The notes under the pieces: generated by a model
Database searches by the model: none
Seen by the model: the letters and a program-made list of their open reading frames with translations, nothing else
What the model was told of the DNA's origin: nothing
Shown here: in pieces, positions 10,392-17,671 of the stretch
Layout: the number at the start of each line of letters is the position of its first letter
Numbering within the stretch: position 1 is the stretch's first letter
Program-made: the position numbers and the translations under genes
NCBI RefSeq assembly: GCF_032681285.1
Contig: NZ_CP136336.1
Location: 2,157,001-2,221,000, forward strand
Length of the DNA: 64,000 bases
Origin: Piscinibacter gummiphilus
Lineage (GTDB): Bacteria > Pseudomonadota > Gammaproteobacteria > Burkholderiales > Burkholderiaceae_C
Reading direction: 5' to 3'

Positions 10392-11192
10392 TCAGGCGGC
10401 CGCTTTTTCCACGTGACCGTGGCGTGTGTACAGGAAGTCGAGAACTTCCTTGCGGTAGTGGACGTAGCGCGTGTCTTCAGCGAGGTCCACGCGGTTGCGC
10501 GGGCGCGGCAGGTCGATCGCCAGGATCTCGCCGATGGTTGCGGCCGGGCCGTTGGTCATCATCACGATGCGGTCGGAGAGCAGCACAGCCTCGTCCACAT
10601 CGTGCGTCACCATCACCACAGTGCTCTTGGTGCGGGCCACGATCTTCAGCAGCTCGTCCTGCAGGTGAGCGCGGGTGAGGGCGTCGAGCGCACCGAAGGG
10701 CTCGTCCATCAGCAGCACCTTGGGCTCCATGGCGAGCGCACGGGCGATGCCCACGCGCTGCTTCATGCCGCCCGAGATTTCATGCGGGCGCTTGCTGGCC
10801 GCATGGCCCATGTTGACAAGCTCGAGCGCTGCATTGGTGCGCTGCTTCAGTTGGGCTTTGCTCTCCTTGCCGCCGAAGACACGCTCTACCGCGAGGTGCA
10901 CGTTTTCGAAGCAGGTGAGCCAGGGCAGCAGCGAGTGGTTCTGGAACACCACCGCACGCTCGGGGCCGGGGGATGCGATCTCGCGGTTGTCGCACAGCAG
11001 CGCGCCGCTCGTGGGCAGCGTGAGGCCGGCGATCAAATTGAGCAGCGTCGACTTGCCGCAGCCCGAGTGGCCAATCAGCGTGACGAATTCGCCCTGGGCC
11101 ACGTCGAGGTTGATGTCGCGCAGCGCATGGAAGCGGCCCTTCTTGGTGTTGAACACCATCTCGGCCTGTTGCACTTGAATGAAGTTCTTCAT
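10392..11192 (-). CDS. nrtD: Nitrate ABC transporter ATP-binding protein
   Basis: This 266-residue ABC ATPase energises nitrate uptake. Walker A is GHSGCGKST, the signature is EISGGMKQR and Walker B is KVLLMDEPFGALD; the switch histidine is in VMVTHDVDEA. The C-terminal AIDLPRPRNR segment is typical of the NrtD/SsuB/TauB group, and the neighbours nrtB and nrtA fix it as the nitrate type. It is the last gene of the unit, 19 bp after nrtB. It lacks the NrtA-like C-terminal fusion found in cyanobacterial NrtC. Confidence 0.93.
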   Translation of the reverse strand: MKNFIQVQQAEMVFNTKKGRFHALRDINLDVAQGEFVTLIGHSGCGKSTLLNLIAGLTLPTSGALLCDNREIASPGPERAVVFQNHSLLPWLTCFENVHLAVERVFGGKESKAQLKQRTNAALELVNMGHAASKRPHEISGGMKQRVGIARALAMEPKVLLMDEPFGALDALTRAHLQDELLKIVARTKSTVVMVTHDVDEAVLLSDRIVMMTNGPAATIGEILAIDLPRPRNRVDLAEDTRYVHYRKEVLDFLYTRHGHVEKAAA

Positions 11193-11211
11193 GGTGTGAG
11201 CCTCCGGTCGA

Positions 11212-12117
11212 TCAGGTTTCGGCGTAGGTGAACTTCTTGGCGACGGTGACGAGCAGCCACTCGAGCAGCAGGCCCACGATGCCGATCACGAAGATGGCGA
11301 TGAGGATGTGCGTGACGTTGAGGTTGTTCCACTCGTCCCACACCCAGAAGCCGATGCCCACGCCGCCGGTCAGCATCTCGGCCGCGACGATCACGAGCCA
11401 GGCGGTGCCCACCGAGAGGCGCACGCCGGTGAGCATGTAGGGCAGCACGGCGGGGAAGAGGATCTGCGTGATCACCTTCCACTCGGAGAGGTTCAACACG
11501 CGCGCCACGTTGAGGTAGTCGCTCGGCACACGCTGCACACCCACCGCGGTGTTGATGATCATCGGCCAGATGGAGCAGATGAAGATCGTCCAGATCGCGG
11601 CCGGGTTCGCAGCCTTGAAGACCAGAAGGCCGATGGGCAGCCAGGCGAGCGGCGACACCGGGCGCAGCAGGCTGATGAGCGGCGACACCATGTTCGACAG
11701 GAAGGCGAAGCGCCCGATCATGAAGCCCATCGGGATGCCAACGAGTGCTGCGAGGCCGAAGCCCACCGCTACCCGCTGCAGCGAGAAGAGGATGTTCCAG
11801 CCGATGCCCTGGTCGTTGGGCCCCTTGCTGTAGAACGGGTCCGAGAAGACCTTGATGGCTTCGTCGAAGGTCGCGCCGGGCGTCGGGAAGTTGCCGCCCT
11901 TCATCGTCAGCAGGTGCCAGATGCCCACCAGCAATGCGATGCCGATGATGGGTGGCAGCACCTTGAGCCAGAGGGCCGACCAGTCGAACGGCATGGTGGC
12001 CGGCTTCGGTGACGGAGCGGCCACGGCCGCGGCCGGCTTGGTGGCATTGGCGGCTGCGCGGGCCGCACGCTCTTGCTTGGAGGCGTCGAGCGGAGAGTGG
12101 AAGACTGCACTGACCAT
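11212..12117 (-). CDS. nrtB: Nitrate ABC transporter permease
   Basis: A 301-residue integral membrane permease of the NrtB/SsuC type. An Ala/Pro/Lys-rich N-terminal cytoplasmic segment (about residues 15-45) precedes six predicted membrane helices, the first at PIIGIALLVGIWHLL. The EAA-type ATPase-contact loop is near the C-terminal third (VPSDYLNVARVLN). The start codon is preceded by GCAGGAGT. nrtA is 30 bp upstream and nrtD 19 bp downstream. Confidence 0.93.
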   Translation of the reverse strand: MVSAVFHSPLDASKQERAARAAANATKPAAAVAAPSPKPATMPFDWSALWLKVLPPIIGIALLVGIWHLLTMKGGNFPTPGATFDEAIKVFSDPFYSKGPNDQGIGWNILFSLQRVAVGFGLAALVGIPMGFMIGRFAFLSNMVSPLISLLRPVSPLAWLPIGLLVFKAANPAAIWTIFICSIWPMIINTAVGVQRVPSDYLNVARVLNLSEWKVITQILFPAVLPYMLTGVRLSVGTAWLVIVAAEMLTGGVGIGFWVWDEWNNLNVTHILIAIFVIGIVGLLLEWLLVTVAKKFTYAET

Positions 12118-12147
12118 GGCTTACTCCTGCTGTGATCGGGTGGGAAA

Positions 12148-13371
12148 TCAGGCCTTGATGGCAAAACCGTCGGCGTACTTCTTCGGGTCCTTGCCGTCCC
12201 AGACCACGCCATCGATCAGCTTGCTCGTGCGCATCACGTCCTTGGGCACGCTGATCTTCATCGCCGAAGCCACCGACTTGTAGAGATCGATCTGGTTGAT
12301 CTGCTTGGCGACGTTGAGGTAGTCGGGGTGTTCCTTGATCAGGCCCCAGCGCTTGTGTTGCGTGAGGAACCACATGCCATCGCTGAGGTACGGGAAGTTC
12401 ACCGCACCGTCGTTGAAGAATTTCATGTGGTTGGGGTCGTCCCAGGTCTTGCCCAGGCCGTTCTGGTAGCGACCGAGGATGCGTTGGTTGATCGCGTCGA
12501 CGCCGGTGTTGACGTAGCTCTTGTCGGCCACCGTCTCGGCCATCTTCATCTTGTTCTGCAGGCCGGCGTCGATCCAGCGGCCGGCTTCCAGGATCGCCAT
12601 CATCACGGCGCGTGTGGTGTTGGGGTACTTCTTGACGAAGTCACCCGTGGTGCCGAGCACCTTCTCGGGGTGGTCCTTCCAGATATCTTGCGTGGTGACG
12701 GCGGTGATGCCGATGCCGTCCATGATGGCGCGGTGGCCCCAGGGCTCTCCCACGCAGAAGCCGTCCATGTTGCCCACGCGCATGTTGGCCACCATCTGCG
12801 GGGGCGGCACGGTGATGGCCTTGGCGTCCTTGAAGGGGTTGATGCCGGCGCTGGCGAGCCAGTAGTAGATCCACATCGCGTGGGTGCCGGTCGGGAAGGT
12901 CTGCGCGAAGGTGTATTCGCGCTTCTCGGCCGCCATCACCTTCGCGAGGCTCGGGCCGTCGACGGCGCCCTTGTCGGCGAGTTTTTTCGACAGCGTGATC
13001 GCCTGGCCGTTGTTGTTGAGGGTCATCAGCACGGCCATGTCTTTCTTGGGGCCGGCAATGCCGAGGTGCACGCCGTAGATCAGGCCGTAGAGCACGTGCG
13101 CCATGTCGAGCTCGCCGTTGACGAGCTTGTCGCGCACACCGGCCCACGAGGCTTCCTTCGTCGGGATGATCTTCACGCCGTACTTCTTGTCGAAGCCCAG
13201 CACTGAGGCCATCACGACGGAGGCGCAGTCGGTCAGCGGGATGAAGCCGATGCGGACTTCTTCTTTCTCGGGCTTGTCGGATCCTGCGGCGTAGACGGCG
13301 GTGTTGAGGCCGGGGACGAGGCCGGCGGCGCTTGTGGCAGCGGCGGCTTTGATGACGGTTCGGCGGCTCAT
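12148..13371 (-). CDS. nrtA: Nitrate-binding protein NrtA (Tat signal)
   Basis: This is the periplasmic substrate-binding component of the nitrate ABC transporter (CmpA/NrtA family). The 407-residue form starting at 13371 opens directly with a twin-arginine signal, SRRTVIKAAAATSAAG, and has an A/G-rich ribosome site; an ATG at 13395 without such a site is the alternative. Family landmarks include IGFIPLTDCASVVMAS and the GFCVGEPWGHRA segment. It is the first gene after a sigma-54 promoter and a structured leader. NasS sensors are cytoplasmic relatives of NrtA, but the export signal here argues for a transport role. Confidence 0.93.
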   Translation of the reverse strand: MSRRTVIKAAAATSAAGLVPGLNTAVYAAGSDKPEKEEVRIGFIPLTDCASVVMASVLGFDKKYGVKIIPTKEASWAGVRDKLVNGELDMAHVLYGLIYGVHLGIAGPKKDMAVLMTLNNNGQAITLSKKLADKGAVDGPSLAKVMAAEKREYTFAQTFPTGTHAMWIYYWLASAGINPFKDAKAITVPPPQMVANMRVGNMDGFCVGEPWGHRAIMDGIGITAVTTQDIWKDHPEKVLGTTGDFVKKYPNTTRAVMMAILEAGRWIDAGLQNKMKMAETVADKSYVNTGVDAINQRILGRYQNGLGKTWDDPNHMKFFNDGAVNFPYLSDGMWFLTQHKRWGLIKEHPDYLNVAKQINQIDLYKSVASAMKISVPKDVMRTSKLIDGVVWDGKDPKKYADGFAIKA

Positions 13372-13430
13372 GTGTGCCTTTCGATCAATGGTCATGGCGT
13401 GGTCTCGGTACGTGGATGAATGACGAAAGC

Positions 13431-13486
13431 GAAAAACAAAAAGGCGTCCGCACTTGCTGGGGGTTAGCCCAACGCGTGGGGACGCC
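13431..13486 (-). terminator. Intrinsic terminator in the nrtA leader
   Basis: On the minus strand GGCGTCC (from 13486) pairs with GGACGCC (ending 13443); CAC/GTG extends the stem past one mismatch. The stem is followed at once by TTTTTGTTTTT (13442 to 13432). It lies about 60 bases before the nrtA start codon, so it would stop transcription unless prevented. It is the expected target of NasT antitermination. Confidence 0.85.
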
Positions 13487-13503
13487 GTCGTCCTGTCAGC
13501 AAG

Positions 13504-13557
13504 GCACCGTCATTGGTGCGTTGTCGATGTCTTCAGAAGATCGCCGTTGACCTTCTG
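13504..13557 (-). ncRNA. ANTAR-target tandem hairpins in the nrtA leader
   Basis: Two hairpins with six-base loops stand in tandem on the minus strand. The first (13557 to 13534) has a 9-bp stem, CAGAAGGTC with GATCTTCTG including one G-U pair, and loop AACGGC. The second (13519 to 13504) has stem GCACC/GGTGC and loop AATGAC. Both loops have A at position 1 and G at position 4, the hallmark of RNAs bound by ANTAR antiterminators such as NasR, NasT and EutV. The NasT gene is immediately upstream and a terminator immediately downstream. Confidence 0.8.
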
Positions 13558-13568
13558 CCCTTCAATTC

Positions 13569-13583
13569 GCAAGGCCCGTGCCA
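13569..13583 (-). promoter_or_regulatory. Sigma-54 (RpoN) promoter of the nrtABD leader transcript
   Basis: Minus-strand TGGCACG-N4-TTGC is a full match to the -24/-12 consensus. Counting 12 bases downstream of the -12 element puts the start at 13557, the first base of the first ANTAR-type hairpin. This implies NtrC-dependent expression when nitrogen is limiting. Confidence 0.85.
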
Positions 13584-13612
13584 GGGCCGTTCATGAGGTT
13601 TGTGGTGTTGCA

Positions 13613-13633
13613 TTGCACCAAGGCGGTGTGCAA
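13613..13633 (-). promoter_or_regulatory. NtrC-like inverted repeat upstream of the sigma-54 promoter
   Basis: TTGCAC and GTGCAA half-sites flank 9 bases. The halves match the NtrC consensus (TGCAC...GTGCA), but the spacing is about 2 bp longer than canonical and the site is only about 30 bp from the -24 element. Confidence 0.35.
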
Positions 13634-13649
13634 ATGCCGGCGCCGCACC

Positions 13650-14300
13650 TCAGCCGAGCAGGTCGCTCACATCAATGAGGCGCTGCGCCACATCAGCCAG
13701 CTTCAGGCGCTTCTCCATTGCGGTGCGTCGCAACCTCGCATACGCCTCTTCTTCGCTCAGGCCGTGGTGGCGGATGAGCAGTGCCTTGGCGCGGTCGATC
13801 AGTTTGCGGTCCGACAACTCGGTGCGTGCGTCGGCCAGCTCGCGGCGAAGCCCTTCTTCGTGCTGGAAGCGCGCCATGGCCACGTCGAGCACGGGCTTCA
13901 CGCGTTCGGGCGCGAGGCCTGCCACCACATAGGCGGTCACGCCGGCCGCGATGGCCGCGCCCACGTGGGTCGTGTCGTCGTCGTTGGTGAAGAGCACGAT
14001 GGGGCGGCGCTCCTCGCGCGTCGCCATCACCACGTGCTCCAGCGTATCGCGCGCCTGGCTCTCGGCGTCGACGATGATCATGTCGGGCGCGATCTGAGCG
14101 AGGCGGTCGGGCAGGAACACGTCGGCCGGCAGCACGGCCACGATGTTGTAGCCGTGCTCCAGCAGGCCGATGCGCAGCGCGCGCGAACGTTCCGCCTCGG
14201 TGCCGGCGTCAGGGTCGGACGCATCGGGCGCGAGGTCTGGCGCCACGATGACGATGCGCAAGGTGGTCGACGGAATGGCAGGGCGCAGGGGCGCTTTCAT
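13650..14300 (-). CDS. nasT: ANTAR-domain antiterminator response regulator NasT
   Basis: A 216-residue protein with an N-terminal receiver-like domain (LRIVIVAPD near the start, MIIVDAESQARD in the middle) and a C-terminal ANTAR RNA-binding domain (DRKLIDRAKALLIRHHGLSEEEAYARL). NasT binds leader RNA of nitrate-assimilation operons and prevents termination; its partner NasS normally holds it inactive without nitrate. The start at 14300 (MKAPLRP) is preferred because the longer frame from 14336 begins inside the upstream terminator. No nasS gene is adjacent. The matching leader RNA lies between this gene and nrtA. Confidence 0.92.
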   Translation of the reverse strand: MKAPLRPAIPSTTLRIVIVAPDLAPDASDPDAGTEAERSRALRIGLLEHGYNIVAVLPADVFLPDRLAQIAPDMIIVDAESQARDTLEHVVMATREERRPIVLFTNDDDTTHVGAAIAAGVTAYVVAGLAPERVKPVLDVAMARFQHEEGLRRELADARTELSDRKLIDRAKALLIRHHGLSEEEAYARLRRTAMEKRLKLADVAQRLIDVSDLLG

Positions 14301-14332
14301 GGTGCATGAGTGAGCAACATCCACGCCAGAAA

Positions 14333-14357
14333 GCAAAAAGCCCGCGGGAGGCGGGCT
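14333..14357 (-). terminator. Intrinsic terminator after the small unknown gene
   Basis: AGCCCGC (14339-14345) and GCGGGCT (14351-14357) form a 7-bp stem with a 5-base loop. On the minus strand it is followed by TTTTTGCTTT. It separates the 95-residue gene from nasT, leaving only about 35 bases for a nasT promoter. Confidence 0.75.
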
Positions 14358-14378
14358 TCGTGAAGGAGTTGGCAGAAC

Positions 14379-14666
14379 TCAGCGGTTGTCGGCCGAGGCG
14401 TTGAGCGCCTTGCGGATCCAGCCGCCCAGCGGGCGCAACGAGCCGAAGACGGAGTCGTTGGCGAAGAGTTCGCGGTCGATGAGCAGGTCGCGGGCCTCGA
14501 GCATGTCGAGGAACTCGCGCACCTCCTGGCGCTTGAGGCCACTGGCCGACACGAGCTGGGCGTGCGTCATGTAGCGGTGCGACAGGTCGGTCAGCATGCG
14601 CCGGTAGGCCATGCGGTGATACGGCGCGGGCAACTCGGCCCAGGCCAGGAGACGGTATTCCTTCAT
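14379..14666 (-). CDS. Hypothetical protein, possible winged-helix fold
   Basis: A 95-residue protein I do not recognise by name. It starts MKEYRLLAWAELPAPYHR, and its middle (MTHAQLVSASGLKRQEVREF) reads like a helix-turn-helix recognition unit: LVSASGLKRQEVREFLDML fits the spacing of a winged-helix second and third helix. The short ORF extension upstream has no matching character and is dropped. The start has an AAATATGAG-type A/G-rich upstream region rather than a strong Shine-Dalgarno. It is divergent from tsaD across 202 bp and ends in a good terminator, so it is probably a monocistronic gene. Function unknown. Confidence 0.7.
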   Translation of the reverse strand: MKEYRLLAWAELPAPYHRMAYRRMLTDLSHRYMTHAQLVSASGLKRQEVREFLDMLEARDLLIDRELFANDSVFGSLRPLGGWIRKALNASADNR

Positions 14667-14855
14667 GTGGATCCCCCAACGACTCTCATATTTGTGCCCC
14701 GGCGCACGCAGGTTTCGGGCCGGGACGCGCAGGGTAGAGCGCCAATGCGGTGCACGGGAAGCGGGTCGTGGGCCCATCCTGCGGTATTCGCGGGAAAACA
14801 CCGATGCGAAGCTGTAGGGATCCACAGGCATTCAAGGGCGAAGTGTTGCGCTCGG

Positions 14856-14861
14856 TACACT
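14856..14861 (+). promoter_or_regulatory. -10-like hexamer directly before tsaD
   Basis: TACACT lies exactly 7 bases before the tsaD ATG, and no Shine-Dalgarno is present. Transcription would start at or next to the ATG, giving a leaderless mRNA. No convincing -35 is visible. Confidence 0.45.
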
Positions 14862-14868
14862 CTTCCGA

Positions 14869-15900
14869 ATGAACGTACTGGGAGTCGAGTCGTCGTGCGA
14901 CGAAACAGGTGTGGCCTTGGTCGATGCCGATACGAGCGGCGTGCCGAAGCTCCTGGCCCAGGCCCTGCACAGCCAGATCGACATGCACCAGGCCTATGGC
15001 GGCGTGGTGCCCGAGCTCGCCTCGCGTGACCACATCCGACGTGTGCTGCCGCTGACGGGGCATGTGCTGTCCGAGTCGGGCCGCAGCCTCGAAGACATCG
15101 ACGTGGTGGCGTACACCCGTGGCCCTGGGTTGGCCGGCGCGCTGCTGGTGGGCGCGGGTGTGGCTTGTGCGCTGGCGGCAGCGCTCGGCAAGCCGGTGGT
15201 GGGCGTGCATCACCTGGAGGGGCATCTGCTGTCGCCGTTCCTGGCGGCCGATCCGCCGGAGTTTCCGTTCGTGGCCTTGCTGGTGTCGGGTGGGCACACG
15301 CAGCTGATGCGCGTCGATGACGTCGGCAGCTACGAGTTGCTGGGCGAGACCATCGACGACGCGGCGGGCGAGGCCTTCGACAAGTCGGCCAAGATGCTCG
15401 GCCTCGGGTACCCGGGGGGGCCGGCGCTCGCACGGCTGGCCGAGTTCGGCAGCGGCGACGCCTTCGAACTGCCGCGCCCGCTGCTGCACAGCGGCAACCT
15501 CGATTTCTCGTTCGCCGGGCTGAAGACGGCGGTGCGCACCCAGGTGCTCAAGTTCGGCACCAACGTCTGCGAGCAGGACAAGGCACATCTGGCGGCCTCG
15601 ACCCAGCAGGCGATCGTCGACGTGCTGGTGAAGAAATCGCTGGCGGCGCTCAAGCAGACGGGGCTCAAGCGCCTGGTGGTCGCGGGCGGGGTGGGGGCCA
15701 ACGCGCGCTTGCGCGAGCAACTCAACGCCGCCTGCGCGAAGCGGGGCGTGAAGGTGCACTACCCGGAACTCGCGCTGTGCACCGACAACGGCGCCATGAT
15801 CGCGCTCGCGGCGGCGATGCGGCTCCAGCGGGGCTTGGCGCAGCCGCGGCAGGAGTACGGGTTCGATGTGCAGCCGCGCTGGGATCTGTCGACCGTATGA
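14869..15900 (+). CDS. tsaD: tRNA N6-adenosine threonylcarbamoyltransferase TsaD
   Basis: TsaD transfers the threonylcarbamoyl group to A37 of ANN-decoding tRNAs, working with TsaB and TsaE. The 343-residue protein starts [19 protein letters not shown], has the metal-binding histidines in [11 protein letters not shown] (about residues 110-120), VSGGHTQL and the nucleotide loop [14 protein letters not shown]. It is divergent from the small unknown gene. Its stop overlaps the start of the aminotransferase gene by 4 bp. No Shine-Dalgarno is seen, and a -10-like hexamer sits 7 bases upstream. Confidence 0.97.
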   Translation: MNVLGVESSCDETGVALVDADTSGVPKLLAQALHSQIDMHQAYGGVVPELASRDHIRRVLPLTGHVLSESGRSLEDIDVVAYTRGPGLAGALLVGAGVACALAAALGKPVVGVHHLEGHLLSPFLAADPPEFPFVALLVSGGHTQLMRVDDVGSYELLGETIDDAAGEAFDKSAKMLGLGYPGGPALARLAEFGSGDAFELPRPLLHSGNLDFSFAGLKTAVRTQVLKFGTNVCEQDKAHLAASTQQAIVDVLVKKSLAALKQTGLKRLVVAGGVGANARLREQLNAACAKRGVKVHYPELALCTDNGAMIALAAAMRLQRGLAQPRQEYGFDVQPRWDLSTV

Positions 15901-17048
15901 GAAAGGCGATTGCGGGCCTGCCGGCCTCCAGGATCCGCGAAGTGGCCAACGCTGGCCTCGGCCGCAGCGACGTGCTGGCCTTCTGGTTCGGCGAGAGCGA
16001 CGAGGTCACGCCCAGCCTGGCGCGCGACGCGGCCATCGCGTCCTTGCAGGCGGGTGAGACCTTCTATTCGCACAACCTCGGCCTTCCGGCGCTGCGCGAG
16101 GCGCTGAGCGCCTATACGAGCGAGCTGCACCGGCCGGTGGAAGTGGAGCGGATCGCGGTCACCTCGTCCGGCGTGAGCGCGCTGATGATCGCAGGCCAGC
16201 TGATCCTGGAGCCGGGCGACGACGTCGTGGCCGTGGTCCCGGTGTGGCCCAACGTGACGGCGCAGCCGGTGATCCTCGGCGCACGGGTGACGCGCATGTC
16301 GCTCGCCCCGCGCGACGGCGCCTGGGTGCTCGATCTGCAAGCGCTGCTCGACGCCATCACGCCGCACACGCGGGCCGTGATCCTGAATGCGCCCAACAAC
16401 CCCACCGGCTGGACGCTCACACACGACGAGCAGCGTGCCATCCTCGACCGATGCCGCCAGACGGGCACCTGGATCCTGGCCGACGAGGTCTATGAGCGCC
16501 TCTATTTCGAGCCCGGAAGCCGGACAGCTCCAAGCTTCCTCGACATCGCAGACCCGACCGACCGCTTGATCGTCGCGCACAGCTTCTCGAAGAGCTTCCT
16601 CATGACCGGCTGGCGCCTGGGCTGGCTGGTGTTGCCCGAGGGACTGTCGGGCGAGGTGGCCAAGCTGATCGAGTTCAACACCTCCTGCGCCCCGGTGTTC
16701 GTGCAAAAGGGCGGCCTCGCGGCCTTGTCGGAGGCGGGTGAGTCGGTGCCCGGGCTCGTCGCCCGGCTTCAGGCCTGCCGCGACACGCTGGTCCCGCGCC
16801 TGGCCGCGCTCCCCGGGGTCACCGTTGCCCTGCCGCGAGGCGGGATGTACGCCTTCTTCCGGGTCGACGGGGAAGACGACTCGCTGGCTTTCGCAAAACG
16901 GCTGGTGGAACGCCACGGGCTCGGGCTCGCACCCGGTTCGGCCTTCGGCGACGAGGCCGAAGGGTGGCTGCGCTGGTGCTTCGCCGCCCGCGACCCCACG
17001 CGGCTCGTGCAGGGCGTGGGCCGGCTGGCCGACGCCCTTCGGCTATAA
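15897..17048 (+). CDS. Pyridoxal-phosphate-dependent aminotransferase (class I/II)
   Basis: A fold-type I aminotransferase of 383 residues. The PLP lysine is in [17 protein letters not shown], the cofactor-binding segments are NAPNNPTGW and [11 protein letters not shown], and the C-terminal FRVD and RWCFAARDP segments hold the substrate carboxylate arginine. The start at 15897 overlaps the tsaD stop (ATGA). Earlier in-frame starts lie inside tsaD. Substrate cannot be read from sequence; aspartate/aromatic-type aminotransferases are the nearest group. The last codons contain the rpsO -10 element. Confidence 0.9.
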   Translation: MRKAIAGLPASRIREVANAGLGRSDVLAFWFGESDEVTPSLARDAAIASLQAGETFYSHNLGLPALREALSAYTSELHRPVEVERIAVTSSGVSALMIAGQLILEPGDDVVAVVPVWPNVTAQPVILGARVTRMSLAPRDGAWVLDLQALLDAITPHTRAVILNAPNNPTGWTLTHDEQRAILDRCRQTGTWILADEVYERLYFEPGSRTAPSFLDIADPTDRLIVAHSFSKSFLMTGWRLGWLVLPEGLSGEVAKLIEFNTSCAPVFVQKGGLAALSEAGESVPGLVARLQACRDTLVPRLAALPGVTVALPRGGMYAFFRVDGEDDSLAFAKRLVERHGLGLAPGSAFGDEAEGWLRWCFAARDPTRLVQGVGRLADALRL

Positions 17049-17049
17049 T
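17044..17049 (+). promoter_or_regulatory. -10 element of rpsO promoter
   Basis: A perfect TATAAT overlaps the stop codon of the aminotransferase gene. The -35 is not clear. The start would be near 17056, leaving a leader of about 140 bases before rpsO. Confidence 0.55.
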
Positions 17050-17062
17050 CGACGGGCTTTGT

Positions 17063-17119
17063 GCCGCCGGTCTGCCGGTGGCCCATCGCATTAGCACGGC
17101 GCGGGAAGGTTTCTCCCGC
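17063..17119 (+). promoter_or_regulatory. Two hairpins in the rpsO leader
   Basis: The first hairpin is GCCGCCGG (17063-17070) with CCGGTGGC (17075-17082), loop TCTG, one G-U pair. The second is GCGGGA (17101-17106) with TCCCGC (17114-17119), loop of 7. S15 represses its own translation through leader structures in several bacteria, so this is a candidate autoregulatory region. That role is inferred from position only. Confidence 0.45.
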
Positions 17120-17196
17120 TACCGCAAGTCGCAACACCGGAAACCGCAGCGTCATCATTTGCAGGCGCCGGCGACCGGATTTTTCTGGAAACTGAC

Positions 17197-17466
17197 ATGT
17201 CTGTCGCTGATCTGAACAAGGCCGAAATCGTCAAGGCCAACGCCCGCGGTGCCGCCGATACCGGCTCCCCCGAAGTCCAAGTCGCACTGCTGACTGCTCG
17301 CATCAACGAGCTGACCCCCCACTTCAAGACCCATCTGAAGGACCACCACGGCCGCCGTGGCCTCCTGAAGATGGTCAACACCCGCAAGAGCCTCTTGGCT
17401 TACCTCAAGAACAAGGACGCAGAGCGCTACACCGCTCTGATCCAGAAGCTGGGTCTGCGCAAGTAA
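17197..17466 (+). CDS. rpsO: 30S ribosomal protein S15
   Basis: S15 is an early-binding 30S protein that contacts 16S rRNA helices 20-22. The 89-residue length and the sequence [17 protein letters not shown], then [17 protein letters not shown] and C-terminal LGLRK, are standard. It has its own TATAAT promoter and a structured leader, is followed by a strong terminator and then pnp, the common rpsO-pnp arrangement. Confidence 0.98.
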   Translation: MSVADLNKAEIVKANARGAADTGSPEVQVALLTARINELTPHFKTHLKDHHGRRGLLKMVNTRKSLLAYLKNKDAERYTALIQKLGLRK

Positions 17467-17482
17467 ACCGAAGCGAAAAGTG

Positions 17483-17524
17483 AAGAGCCTGTCTGGACCT
17501 GCCAGCACAGGCTCTTTGCATTTG
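17483..17524 (+). terminator. Intrinsic terminator after rpsO
   Basis: AAGAGCCTGT (17483-17492) and ACAGGCTCTT (17507-17516) form a perfect 10-bp stem with a 14-base loop, followed by TTGCATTT. It lies 17 bases after the rpsO stop and separates rpsO from pnp, probably with some read-through. Confidence 0.8.
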
Positions 17525-17671
17525 GAGACCGACAGCCACTGATGACGATGTGTCATTCCACCGGCGCTTCAACCGAAGCAGAGCCCCGCTGGAATGGCAT
17601 CGCGCCAGGTTGTTGTGCTCCGGGCAGAAGGCGCCGCCCGTGAAGGCGCTGACAAGCAATAGGAGAGACGC

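Noticed and set aside
13571..13586. Hairpin GGCCC/GGGCC with six-base loop TGGCAC upstream of the ANTAR-type hairpins
   Set aside because: The loop lacks A1 and G4 and the sequence is better explained as part of the sigma-54 promoter; it would lie upstream of the predicted start and not be transcribed.
13603..13620. Hairpin TGGTG/CACCA with loop containing AATGCA as a first ANTAR hairpin
   Set aside because: It lies about 50 bases upstream of the predicted sigma-54 start and its stem is short; the two transcribed hairpins fit the motif better.
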